A stretch of DNA of 64,000 nt from Microcoleus sp. bin38.metabat.b11b12b14.051. Its GTDB lineage: Bacteria > Cyanobacteriota > Cyanobacteriia > Cyanobacteriales > Microcoleaceae. The position numbers and the translations under genes were made by a program. Under the pieces are notes generated by a model, which was not told the DNA's origin, searched no databases, and saw only the letters and a program-made list of their open reading frames with translations. The stretch spans positions 1-64,000 of the forward strand of contig NZ_JAAFKD010000019.1 in the NCBI RefSeq assembly GCF_013299165.1. Reading direction: 5' to 3'. Below, one piece after another: positions 10,514 to 19,701 of this stretch (position 1 is the stretch's first letter; each line of letters begins with the position of its first letter).

Positions 10514-13500
10514 ATGAGTTCAAATTTGACCAGTATTGATTCACAATATCTTCTCCGCAATTCTCGTCCTCATTCTCTTGTCTTCATTGACTCCGATGTA
10601 GATGATTATCAAACTCTTGCGGGCGGGGTGCTTGGGAATGCAGAGACGATTATTTTAGATAAAAATGGTAACGGAGTCGAGCAGATTACTGCGAAACTGC
10701 AATCCATTGCTGCTGCGGGGGGAATTGTAGACCAGGTTCACATTTTTTCTCACGGTAATTCTGGTAGCTTGCAGCTTGGTTCTGCGACGCTGAATGTGGA
10801 TAGTTTGCCTCAGTATGAAAGCCAGTTGCAAGGGTGGCGAAATACGCTGAGCGACAAAGCTGATATCATGCTCTACGGTTGCGATGTGGCTGCGGGTGAC
10901 GGGGCTAATTTTGTCGATCGCCTTTCGGAGTTAACCGGAGCTGATATTGCTGCATCTACCGATCGCACTGGCCGCGGCGGTAACTGGAATTTGGAGTTTG
11001 CCAAGGGCGATATTGAAGCACCCAGTGCCTTGACTCCAGAGACAATGGTCGATTACCGAGGGGCTTTAGCGACTGTTACCGTTACCAACAATAATGATAG
11101 CGGTGCCGGTTCCTTGAGAGATGCGATCGCCTCCGCAGCAGCCGGCGATACCATTCAATTTTCCTCGACTCTTGCCAATCAAACAATTGTTTTGACTTCG
11201 GGTCAGTTGGTTATCAACAAAAACTTGACAATTGATGCTGTTAGTGCTAGCAATTTAACCGTCAGCGGTAACAACTCTTCGCGGGTAATCCTGACACAAG
11301 ATGCAACCAATGTTACTCTAAAAAACCTGATTGTTGCCAACGGACGAGTGTCTGGAACCGATCCGAATAACGAAACAACTAGCGCAGGCGGTGGCATTCA
11401 AACGGGAGGTGGCAGCAATTTAACTTTAGAAAATTGCCAAGTAAATAATAATGTTGCGGGTTTCGGCGGTGGCATTTATACCGGTTTCCGCAGCAGCACA
11501 ACTGTGATTAACAGCAAGTTTAGCGGCAATGACGGTTCTTTGGCGGATAATACCGAACGCGGTGGCGGGGCGATCGCCACTAAGAGCGGGGGTTCTCTGA
11601 CTATCAGAGGTAGTGAATTTAGCAACAACAAAGGCAGCTACGGCGGGGCTGTAAATAACCTGTTGGGCAGCATGACGATCGAAAACTCTAAATTCACCGG
11701 CAACCGCACAGACAAAAACGTTGGTGGGGCAGTTTTCGTCGATGGGGCTAGCGAATTAACTAACGATGCGATCGGTGGCAACATCATTATTCGCGGCAGC
11801 ACTTTTGACGGCAATATTGGAGCCGGAGAAGGAGGGGCAGCCTTTCTGTTCGGTTATCCCCCAGATAAAATGGTGCTAGAAAATAGCACTTTTATCAACA
11901 ACAAAGCTGTCAAAAAAGCAGATGGTACAGGAGGTTCAGCAGGCGCAGTACGTCAGGGAAATGCCGATTTTACTGTTACAAGCTGTACCTTTGCCAACAA
12001 CACAGCCGATGATAACGGCGGCGGTTTGTGGATAGGGGAAGAGAGCAACATCAACATTGTTAACAGTACATTTTACAACAACACCGCTGCTCAACAAGGC
12101 GGAGGAATGGTAATCGCTAACGCAGATTCCTTTTCGACTAACATCGTCAATTCGACTTTTGCCAAAAATACCGCTGGGGAATATTCGGGAGGCATTTCTA
12201 CCTTTAACGATCCTAACAAGTCCCCAATTACTGTCAAAAATTCGATTTTTGATAGGAATACGGCTGGTAATATTTATAAAATCGGTCAGCAGACTGGACG
12301 CGCACTAATTGACGGGGGAAATAATCTGCAATTTCCCAATAAATTTACGGTGGGCGATCCTAATGACAATAATGTCACGGAAAATGTGACGATCGCCGAT
12401 CCTTTACTCGGATCTCTGCAAAACTTTAACGGCGCTTTGGTGCTGCCGCTGCTAGCCGGAAGTCCTGCCATTGATACGGGTACAGGTGCGGGCGCGCCGG
12501 CTGTGGATGAGCGCGGTGTCAGTCGCCCTCAAGATGGTGATAATAACGGAAGTGCGATCGTAGATATCGGCGCTTTTGAATACAGCACCGCAGTCATACC
12601 CACGCCAACTCCCACGCCGGCGCCCACTCCCACACCCGCACCAACTCCCACGCCAACTCCCACGCCGGCGCCAACTCCCACTCCCACACCCGCACCGACT
12701 CCCACGCCAACTCCCACGCCGGCGCCAACTCCCACACCCGCACCGACTCCCACGCCGACTCCCACGCCGGCGCCAACTCCCACACCCGCACCGACTCCCA
12801 CGCCAACTCCCACGCCGGCGCCAACTCCCACACCCGCACCGACTCCCACGCCGACTCCCACGCCGGCGCCAACTCCCACACCCGCACCAACTCCCACGCC
12901 AACCCCCACGCCGGCGCCAACTCCCACACCCGCACCGACTCCCACGCCAACCCCCACGCCCGTATCGGGTACAGATGATTGCCTGTTCAATGGCCTCAAC
13001 GCCCCGCAACTCGACCCTGCTGCCATTATTTCCAACTCCGTCCAACAAACTTTCAACGGCGGTAGCGGCAACGATTCGATCGTGGGCGGCGCCATTAACG
13101 AGTCGATTAACGGACTAGCCGGCAACGATACTCTCTACGGGATGGGCGGCAATGATAACCTCGACGGCGGCGCCGATAACGACTTAATTTTCGGCAACGA
13201 AGGCACCGATTTTGTTCAAGGTAATACCGGCAACGATACTGTCTACGCAGGTAAAGACAATGACACTGTTCTTGGCGGAGATGGCGACGACTTTTTGAGA
13301 GGAGATTTCGGCAAAGATACTGTTGCAGGTGGCAGCGGCAATGACACGATTTTTGGTGGCAAAGATGAGGATATTTTGCTGGGCGAAGATGGCGACGACT
13401 ATCTGTTAGGAAATTTAGAAAACGACACAATTAATGCTGGCAACGGTAGCGATATTGTGTTTGGTAATGAAGGTGCAGACTTGCTGTTTGGTCAACTTGG

Positions 13501-13945
13501 AAATGACACCATTTATGGAGGTAAAGAAAATGACAGTCTCGATGCTGGTGAGGGCAACGATTGGCTGTTCGGTGGCAATGACAACGATGCGATGTGCGGC
13601 GACATCGGCAACGATACGCTTTACGGCGGCAAAGGCAACGATACGCTTTACGGCGGTGCTGGTGCCGATTTCCTCAGCGGCGATATTGGAGATGACACTT
13701 TGACCGGCGGTTCGGGAAGAGATGTATTTTTGCTAAATCAAAGTGTGGGTAGCGACATCATTACCGATTTCCGCAAGGGCGAGGACTTAATTGGGTTGAA
13801 TCCCGGTTTGAGTTTCAATCAACTCAGTATTACTTCGAGCAACAATCAAACTTTGATCGGTGTGACGGGAACTAATCAATTGTTAGCGAAGCTTAACGGT
13901 GTAGCGCCCGGTACTCTCACTGCTAGCGATTTCATCAGTCAGTAG
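10514..13945 (+). CDS. DUF4347 / beta-helix / Pro-Thr linker / RTX repeat protein (paralogue)
   Basis: An 1143-residue paralogue of the protein at 5808, with the same domain order. DUF4347 spans about 15-185 ([16 protein letters not shown]). The beta-helix spans about 187-685 and opens with [16 protein letters not shown]. The Pro-Thr-Ala linker, about 694-817, is shorter than in the paralogue. RTX repeats fill about 840-1085, followed by [15 protein letters not shown]. The C-terminal 250 residues are nearly identical between the two proteins, suggesting recent duplication or gene conversion. A calcium-dependent, type I-secreted surface or extracellular protein is the likely reading; its partner and function are unknown. 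The start ATG lacks a strong ribosome site. Confidence 0.92.
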   Translation: MSSNLTSIDSQYLLRNSRPHSLVFIDSDVDDYQTLAGGVLGNAETIILDKNGNGVEQITAKLQSIAAAGGIVDQVHIFSHGNSGSLQLGSATLNVDSLPQYESQLQGWRNTLSDKADIMLYGCDVAAGDGANFVDRLSELTGADIAASTDRTGRGGNWNLEFAKGDIEAPSALTPETMVDYRGALATVTVTNNNDSGAGSLRDAIASAAAGDTIQFSSTLANQTIVLTSGQLVINKNLTIDAVSASNLTVSGNNSSRVILTQDATNVTLKNLIVANGRVSGTDPNNETTSAGGGIQTGGGSNLTLENCQVNNNVAGFGGGIYTGFRSSTTVINSKFSGNDGSLADNTERGGGAIATKSGGSLTIRGSEFSNNKGSYGGAVNNLLGSMTIENSKFTGNRTDKNVGGAVFVDGASELTNDAIGGNIIIRGSTFDGNIGAGEGGAAFLFGYPPDKMVLENSTFINNKAVKKADGTGGSAGAVRQGNADFTVTSCTFANNTADDNGGGLWIGEESNINIVNSTFYNNTAAQQGGGMVIANADSFSTNIVNSTFAKNTAGEYSGGISTFNDPNKSPITVKNSIFDRNTAGNIYKIGQQTGRALIDGGNNLQFPNKFTVGDPNDNNVTENVTIADPLLGSLQNFNGALVLPLLAGSPAIDTGTGAGAPAVDERGVSRPQDGDNNGSAIVDIGAFEYSTAVIPTPTPTPAPTPTPAPTPTPTPTPAPTPTPTPAPTPTPTPTPAPTPTPAPTPTPTPTPAPTPTPAPTPTPTPTPAPTPTPAPTPTPTPTPAPTPTPAPTPTPTPTPAPTPTPAPTPTPTPTPVSGTDDCLFNGLNAPQLDPAAIISNSVQQTFNGGSGNDSIVGGAINESINGLAGNDTLYGMGGNDNLDGGADNDLIFGNEGTDFVQGNTGNDTVYAGKDNDTVLGGDGDDFLRGDFGKDTVAGGSGNDTIFGGKDEDILLGEDGDDYLLGNLENDTINAGNGSDIVFGNEGADLLFGQLGNDTIYGGKENDSLDAGEGNDWLFGGNDNDAMCGDIGNDTLYGGKGNDTLYGGAGADFLSGDIGDDTLTGGSGRDVFLLNQSVGSDIITDFRKGEDLIGLNPGLSFNQLSITSSNNQTLIGVTGTNQLLAKLNGVAPGTLTASDFISQ
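12598..12965 (+). repeat. Minisatellite coding for the Pro-Thr-Ala linker
   Basis: Tandem units encode the same [14 protein letters not shown] peptide as in the paralogue, but with CCCACG-rich codons. The DNA repeats therefore expanded separately in each gene, although the peptide is the same. Confidence 0.8.
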
Positions 13946-13988
13946 TTATTTTATGCTTCGGCAGAGCGATCGACAGTTTTAACCGCTT

Positions 13989-14068
13989 CGGGGGTCAAAC
14001 TCGCAGGCGAAGGCCACAGCCACAACCAGCGCTGATGTACTTCGTTTGTCTTTCGAGTTTGACCCCCG
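13989..14068. terminator. 15-bp perfect inverted repeat after the second RTX gene
   Basis: CGGGGGTCAAACTCG (13989-14003) and CGAGTTTGACCCCCG (14054-14068) are perfect inverse copies separated by 50 bases. The position, 44 bases after the stop codon, suggests a 3' end structure. The long loop makes a plain intrinsic terminator unlikely, and it may be a small mobile element. Confidence 0.4.
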
Positions 14069-14107
14069 ACTGCATTGGGCGATAATTGCTCATCAAGCAA
14101 ACTTGAT

Positions 14108-14182
14108 ATGATTCGCTTCATTACCCATCAGATGAAAATATGGACGCTGTGGCATCTTAATTATTGGTTCTCTGGTTTTTTT
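14108..14182 (+). pseudogene. Relic of an ethylene-binding domain
   Basis: The translation KIWTLWHLNYWFSGF corresponds to DIWTLWHSAYWLSGI in the intact receptor at 15256, immediately after its metal-binding CxxxH motif. Sequence on both sides does not align, so only this short piece of a former paralogue remains. Confidence 0.55.
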
Positions 14183-14439
14183 CAAGCCCACATACCAGCG
14201 CGTCACACAGAAGAACTACTCATAATCAGCGATTTTAAAAGTTTCAAATTATATTTTTTATAAACATTTATCCGTTAAGATACGGTATCAAAATCTAAAT
14301 TAGAGCTTCATTATTTTCTAAGATTCAGTAAAATCCGAGGGTAAAAGTTAAGGTTTATAAATTTGGAGCGAAGCTATTACGGTGTTGATAAAGCTACGTA
14401 GAGTACGAGTGCTAGTGGCACTAATCCCAAAAATATTGG

Positions 14440-15110
14440 CTATCCCCAGCCGCGAGCTATTTTATTTGAGAAGACTTGCCAAAAATTTTGGGTTAGATTA
14501 AAATTGGAGCATAGGGCATCAAAGACCTCGTTAAATTTTTACGCATCTTCTGCCGCTGAGAGCAAGCCGATCTGAAAAATCTAAATATTAATGAAGAGAA
14601 CGATCGCATTTTAATCATTTTTCAGCACAGCTCGAAAGAACAGCAAAACCGTCCGCCTATCAAAGTGATGAAATAGTATGGAAATTTGCCACATTGGGAA
14701 TGATATGCGGCACAACTCAACCAAGTATTTATGAATATTTTTTCTAGGGTATTGATGCTTGAGAACAGATGGTGCCTCAGGAAAATTCGTACAAAGGCGA
14801 TTGGAAAAATAACTTACCTGACCGCTTACAATCTACCCATTCCCAACAGCTAACTATTGGCATTCGCACGTTTTTAGTTGATGGCAAGTCGGTGCAGATT
14901 CGTATTGCTGGTAATGGGATACGACGAAATATATCGGTTGTGGTACGGGCTGGGTACATAATTTATTATCAGATTATTCAAGCCCGTGAAGATTATTTGC
15001 GCTGCACTTGCAAGGTTGGGAGGGCTAGTGAGTTGATGATTAAAATTCCCTTGAAATCAAAATCTCACCCACAAGCCACTTGCTCGGAAAAATTTTTGGT
15101 AAAGCTGTAA
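14440..15110 (+). pseudogene. Decayed histidine kinase (dimerisation/ATPase region)
   Basis: Frame by frame this segment still spells a cyanobacterial histidine kinase. LPKIL and IKIGA are followed by GIKDLVKFLRIF, then DLKNLNINEEN, FQHSSKEQQNRPPIKVMK, YGNLP, and YAAQLNQVFMNIFS, which matches YAGQLNQVFMNLLS of the intact kinase at 28947. VQIRIAGNG (ATP-binding box) comes next, then ELMIKIPLK at the end. In-frame stops, at least one frameshift and loss of the glycine-rich lid region make it inactive. The last part still reads as an open 113-codon frame from 14769. Confidence 0.8.
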
Positions 15111-15255
15111 AATTGGGATAGTCCAGTTTTTGTAAATCAACTTGTGCGGTGGGGCCTTACAGCTAGCTCCAGCCCAAAGATGAGACTGGCTATAAGACCC
15201 CACTCCATAATAACAAGAAGAGCATTTAACTTGCTCCGATCGGCAACTAAACATT

Positions 15256-18200
15256 ATGTGGCAAATAGTCAAAGATATCTTTTCTCCAACTCAGTATATG
15301 CCGCACGGTCACTGCTATTTGTGGCAAACACCTTTGGTGTGGCTGCACATAACCGGCGACTTTTTAATCGCGATCGCCTATTTTTCAATTCCGGCGATGC
15401 TGATTTATTTTGTGTTTAAGCGCCGCGACGTTCCTTTTTTAGGAATATTTGCTTTATTTGGTGCATTCATTATTCTCTGCGGCACCGGTCACTTGCTAGA
15501 CATTTGGACGCTGTGGCATTCCGCTTATTGGCTGTCGGGGATAGAAAAAGCAATTACTGCTCTCGTTTCTTGCTACACTGCCGGATCGATGGTAACGCTA
15601 CTACCCCAGTTTTTGTCATTAAAGACTCCTCAGGAATTAGAAGCAATTAATATCAAGTTGGAACGGGAAATCGCCGTTCGCGAAGATGCAGAATTAGCTC
15701 TCCGCTGTGCCTACGAAGATTTAGAAATTAAAGTGCAGGAGCGCACTGCACAGTTGAGAGAAACCAACAGTTGCTTAGAAATGGAAGCTCGCGAGCGCCA
15801 AGAAGCCGAGTTAAAATTGCGCTCTGTAACCGAACGCTTGCAATATTTGCTAGCTACTACTCCGGCAGTGATTTTTAGCTGCAAGTTAGGGGGTAAACAT
15901 GACATAACATTTGTCAGCGATAACATTGTTTCACTGATCGGCTACGAAGCGGGAGATTTTTTTGAGGATTCCTTTGATTGGCACAGCCTCATTCACCCCG
16001 AAGATCGAGAAATTGTCGATGCTGCATTCACTCAAATATTGGAAAAAGAATCGATTTCCTACGAATACCGCGAACGTCACAAAGACGGTAGTTATCGTTG
16101 GATGTACGATGAGGTTAAGTTGGTCAAAGATGCTGCTGGCATACCTCTGGAGTGTGTTGGTTATGGAGTAGATATTACAGCTCGCAAACAAGCAGAATCA
16201 GCTTTGCAGCAGCAACTTAAAAGGGAGCAGCTTGTAGATGCGATTCAAGAGCGGATTCGGTCTTCTCTCAACCTAGAAGAAGTTATGAGAATGGCTGTTG
16301 AAGAAGTGCGCCAGTTTTTGTCAACTGACAGAACAGTTATTTACCGCTTTCGCCCAGATTGGAGTGGATTTGTAGCAGTAGAGTCGGTTGCAAGAGGTGT
16401 CATGCCGATTTTGGGAATTGATATTAATGACAATTGTTTTCGCGAAGGCTACGTTCCTATTTATGCACAGGGACATATTCGGGCGATCGACAATATTTAC
16501 ACTGCTGGTATTTCCGAGTGCCACATTAATCTACTCAGCGAATTTCAAATTAAAGCTAACCTTGTGGTTCCCATTTTGCAAGGGGAAAAGTTATGGGGCT
16601 TGCTAATTGCCCATCACTGCCACAGTCAAAGACATTGGAACTCTTCTGAGATAGAATCTCTCAAGCAAATTTCCGTGCAGCTAGCAATTGCCATCCAGCA
16701 ATGCACGCTATTTGAACAAGCTCAAACAGAAATTTCTGAGCGCAAGTTGGCAGAATCAGCGCTGCAAAAAGCTGTCGTGGTTGCTGATGCTGCTAACCTC
16801 GCCAAAAGCGAATTTCTTTCTTCTATGAGTCACGAATTGCGTACTCCCTTGAATGCAATTCTGGGATTTAGTCAGGTGATGGTGCGCGATTCATCTCTCA
16901 ACGATCAACACCAGCAACACCTGGAAATTATTAATCGGGCTGGGGAACATTTGCTGTCCCTGATTAATGACATTTTGGAAATGTCTAAAATTGAAGCAGG
17001 CAGAAGTCAGCTTAACGAAGGTAGTTTTAATTTAATACGCCTGCTAGAAACCTTAGAAGATATGTTCCGATTGAAAGCTAAATCTAAGAGATTGCAGCTC
17101 AATTTTGAGGTGGCTAACAGCGTACCGCACTTTGTCAATGGAGATGAGGGTAAATTGCACCAAATTTTGATTAATATTGTAGGAAATGCAATTAAGTTTA
17201 CAGAGAGGGGTAGTGTTACGTTGCGACTGAAAAACCAGGTAGAAGAAAATTGGGCTGCCCAAACGGCAGAGTTGGCGGAAGCAGAAACAAAAACTGCCGA
17301 AATCGACTCCGAAACCTCGCCACCTGGGGATTTTGATTGTGTAGACGCCCATTCTATTCGCCCGGTATCTTTAGGCCTTCATTTTGAAATTGAAGATACT
17401 GGCCCCGGTATTGCCCCAGAAGAAATGGGGAAGTTATTTGCACCATTCGAGCAAACAAAAGCAGGTTATAAATCCCAACAGGGAACAGGACTAGGTTTAC
17501 CAATTAGTCGGAAGTTTGTACAAATGATGGGAGGTGATATTGCTGTTTGTAGTACACCTGATTTGGGAAGTACGTTTTCATTTGATATTCAACTCAGGCT
17601 GGCTGAGCCTAGCGAGATTCAAATGCTTAAACCGCAGAAAAAAGTGATTGGTTTAGCACCAAATCAACCAGAATATCGGATTTTAGTAGTAGACGATCGC
17701 GCTGATAACTGTCTAGTCATAGATAGATTATTATCACCGCTAGGAATCCTCGTGCGAGAAGCTAGAAATGGTCAAGAAGCTATTGCTCTATGGGAGGATT
17801 GGCAACCGCACCTGATTTGGATGGATATGCAGATGCCTGTCATGAATGGCTATGAAGCCACCAGACAAATTAAATCTCATCCTCTCGGGAAAAACACCGT
17901 GATTGTGGCTCTCACTGCTAGCGCTTTTGAAGAGGAACGAAAAACTATCTTAGACGCAGGCTGCGACGATTTTTTGCGTAAACCCTTTGAAGCAAAAATA
18001 CTATTCTCTATTATAGAGAAACATTTAGGACTCCGCTATATTTACGCGGAACCTGTTTCTGTTAATGTCGAAAATGAAAGCCAAATTAATGGGATTGCTG
18101 GCCATCATCAATCTGTAGAAGCCCAACTCTGTCAAATGCCTATTGATTGGGTGGAGCAGATCCATAAAGCTGCTCATGAATGCTACGACGATAAAATTAT

Positions 18201-18330
18201 GCGATTGATTGAAGAAATGCCTAGAGAGTTGGCGAGTGCTGCACAAGTTTTAAATGATTTAGCACATGATTTCCTATTCGATGATATTATAGATTTAGCG
18301 AAATCTGCGGTTAAGGCGCGTCAGTCTTAA
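15256..18330 (+). CDS. Ethylene-receptor-like hybrid histidine kinase with CBCR-type GAF
   Basis: A 1024-residue membrane sensor. Residues about 1-125 have three membrane helices matching the ethylene-binding domain of plant ETR1 and cyanobacterial Etr1. Asp35, Tyr42, Ile72, Cys75 and His79 stand exactly ten positions after ETR1 Asp25, Tyr32, Ile62, Cys65 and His69, the copper and ethylene site. A coiled coil (130-190) leads to a PAS/PAC domain (195-315). The GAF domain (330-490) carries DNCF (Cys394) and the bilin-attachment Cys422-His423, as in DXCF cyanobacteriochromes. Next come HisKA (His526 in SHELRTP), HATPase (about 640-785), a receiver (about 808-930, Asp857) and a helical tail. It probably integrates ethylene and light; the adenylate cyclase 36 bases downstream is a likely partner. 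Confidence 0.92.
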   Translation: MWQIVKDIFSPTQYMPHGHCYLWQTPLVWLHITGDFLIAIAYFSIPAMLIYFVFKRRDVPFLGIFALFGAFIILCGTGHLLDIWTLWHSAYWLSGIEKAITALVSCYTAGSMVTLLPQFLSLKTPQELEAINIKLEREIAVREDAELALRCAYEDLEIKVQERTAQLRETNSCLEMEARERQEAELKLRSVTERLQYLLATTPAVIFSCKLGGKHDITFVSDNIVSLIGYEAGDFFEDSFDWHSLIHPEDREIVDAAFTQILEKESISYEYRERHKDGSYRWMYDEVKLVKDAAGIPLECVGYGVDITARKQAESALQQQLKREQLVDAIQERIRSSLNLEEVMRMAVEEVRQFLSTDRTVIYRFRPDWSGFVAVESVARGVMPILGIDINDNCFREGYVPIYAQGHIRAIDNIYTAGISECHINLLSEFQIKANLVVPILQGEKLWGLLIAHHCHSQRHWNSSEIESLKQISVQLAIAIQQCTLFEQAQTEISERKLAESALQKAVVVADAANLAKSEFLSSMSHELRTPLNAILGFSQVMVRDSSLNDQHQQHLEIINRAGEHLLSLINDILEMSKIEAGRSQLNEGSFNLIRLLETLEDMFRLKAKSKRLQLNFEVANSVPHFVNGDEGKLHQILINIVGNAIKFTERGSVTLRLKNQVEENWAAQTAELAEAETKTAEIDSETSPPGDFDCVDAHSIRPVSLGLHFEIEDTGPGIAPEEMGKLFAPFEQTKAGYKSQQGTGLGLPISRKFVQMMGGDIAVCSTPDLGSTFSFDIQLRLAEPSEIQMLKPQKKVIGLAPNQPEYRILVVDDRADNCLVIDRLLSPLGILVREARNGQEAIALWEDWQPHLIWMDMQMPVMNGYEATRQIKSHPLGKNTVIVALTASAFEEERKTILDAGCDDFLRKPFEAKILFSIIEKHLGLRYIYAEPVSVNVENESQINGIAGHHQSVEAQLCQMPIDWVEQIHKAAHECYDDKIMRLIEEMPRELASAAQVLNDLAHDFLFDDIIDLAKSAVKARQS

Positions 18331-18366
18331 TATGTTCGATGTTGAAAAAATACCGTTAGCGATCGC

Positions 18367-19506
18367 ATGAACAGCAATTCGACAAGTTCCGCCATCATTC
18401 TAATAGTTGATGATACGCCAGATAACGTGCGTCTTTTATCTACAATCCTAACTGAGCAAGGCTATCAGGTTCGTAAAGCGTTGAATGGGCCAAGAGCTTT
18501 GGCGACGGTGCAGGAGTTTCCGCCGAATCTAATTCTGCTGGACGTGATGATGCCAGAGATGAATGGATATGAGGTGTGCGCGCAGTTGAAAGCTTCAGCA
18601 CAAACCAGTTCCATTCCGGTGATATTTTTAAGCGCCTTAGATGATGTTTTAGATAAGGTGAAAGCCTTTGATGTTGGAGCAGTTGACTATATTACTAAAC
18701 CTTTTCAAGGTAAAGAAGTATTGGCACGAGTGGCAAATCAGTTAACAATTCAAAGCCAGCAAAAGCTACTTCTAGAACAAACTAAGCAATTAGAAGAACT
18801 TGTCGAATGTTTGCAAAATGAAATTAAAGAGCGGGAAGCGGTTGAGCTAGCTTTAAGGCTGGCTCAACAAAAGTCGGATGATTTATTGCTAAATATTTTA
18901 CCTGCTGCGATTGTTGAAAATTTGAAAAAAGGCGAAGGTTATCCTGCTGAGAGGTTTGAGTCAGCAACAGTGCTGTTTGCGGATCTTGTCGATTTTACTT
19001 CTCTTGCTGCGAGAATTTCACCACTAGAATTGGTGGATTTGCTCAATCAAATTTTTTCTAAGTTTGACGAACTAACTGAAAAACACGGTTTGGAGAAAAT
19101 TAAAACAATTGGAGATGCTTATATGGTAGCAGGGGGTTTGCCTGTGCCGAGGGCAGATCATGCAGATGCGATCGCCAATATGGCTTTGGATATGCAGGAG
19201 GCGATCGCAAATTTTAAAGCGGACACAGGCGAACCATTTCAAATTCGGATTGGCATTCATACAGGCCCAGTAGTTGCTGGGGTAATTGGCACTAAAAAAT
19301 TTATCTATGATTTGTGGGGGGATACTGTTAATGTTGCTTCTCGGATGGAATCACACGGATTATCGGGATATATTCAAGTTACTGGGGCTGTTTACGAACA
19401 GTTAAAAGATCGGTATTTATTTGAGGAACGGGGCGAAATTACGGTTAAAGGTAAAGGAGATACGAGCGTTTATTGGCTCAAGGCTAAAAAAATCCGTTGC
19501 AGCTAA
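18367..19506 (+). CDS. Response regulator with adenylate cyclase output
   Basis: A 379-residue protein. The N-terminal receiver domain (about 10-130) has the DDTP acidic pocket and the phospho-acceptor in LLDVMMPEMNG. A coiled linker (130-185) follows, then a class III nucleotide cyclase domain (about 195-370). FADLVDF and GDAYM give the two metal-binding Asp residues. Lys246 in KTIGDAYM and Asp315 in YDLWGDTVNVASRM are the purine-specifying pair of adenylate cyclases; guanylate cyclases have Glu and Cys there. It should make cAMP from ATP when its receiver is phosphorylated. The gene follows the ethylene/CBCR kinase by 36 bases on the same strand, so a two-gene operon is likely. Confidence 0.92.
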   Translation: MNSNSTSSAIILIVDDTPDNVRLLSTILTEQGYQVRKALNGPRALATVQEFPPNLILLDVMMPEMNGYEVCAQLKASAQTSSIPVIFLSALDDVLDKVKAFDVGAVDYITKPFQGKEVLARVANQLTIQSQQKLLLEQTKQLEELVECLQNEIKEREAVELALRLAQQKSDDLLLNILPAAIVENLKKGEGYPAERFESATVLFADLVDFTSLAARISPLELVDLLNQIFSKFDELTEKHGLEKIKTIGDAYMVAGGLPVPRADHADAIANMALDMQEAIANFKADTGEPFQIRIGIHTGPVVAGVIGTKKFIYDLWGDTVNVASRMESHGLSGYIQVTGAVYEQLKDRYLFEERGEITVKGKGDTSVYWLKAKKIRCS

Positions 19507-19517
19507 TTGGTAAGTTA

Positions 19518-19584
19518 GAGCGGAAGGAAGAAGGAAGAAGGAAGAAGGAAGAAGGAAGAAGGAAGAAGGAAGAAGGAAGAAGGA
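19518..19584. repeat. Heptamer tandem repeat (GAAGGAA)
   Basis: About nine copies of a 7-bp GAAGGAA unit. The same heptamer recurs at 20992-21084, inside the methyltransferase gene at 41620-41657 (opposite strand) and at 55651-55690. Confidence 0.9.
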
Positions 19585-19606
19585 ATAAAAAATGCTATAA
19601 AATTAA

Positions 19607-19688
19607 TATACCTCTTGCAAAAATAGCTAGAAACGGGCCCCAGAACTCGCTCCTAGATTTGATCGAAAAGACTTTTGCAATAGATATA
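19607..19688. repeat. Small TATACCTCTTGCAAAA inverted-repeat element
   Basis: TATACCTCTTGCAAAA at the left and CTTTTGCAATAGATATA at the right form terminal inverted repeats of an 82-bp element with AGAAACGGGCCCC inside. Relatives are at 36959-37013 (left half) and 61610-61732. Confidence 0.65.
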
Positions 19689-19701
19689 ATGGTTTGGGTA
19701 A

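Larger units (their letters stand above)
13946..14439. other. Intergenic region with a long inverted repeat and a gene relic
   Basis: Holds the 15-bp inverted repeat at 13989-14068 and a relic of an ethylene-binding domain (about 14108-14182). From about 14200 to 14430 nothing recognisable is seen. Confidence 0.5.

Noticed and set aside
12452-13125. Similar long open frames opposite the second RTX gene
   Set aside because: Same cause: repeat composition keeps all frames open.
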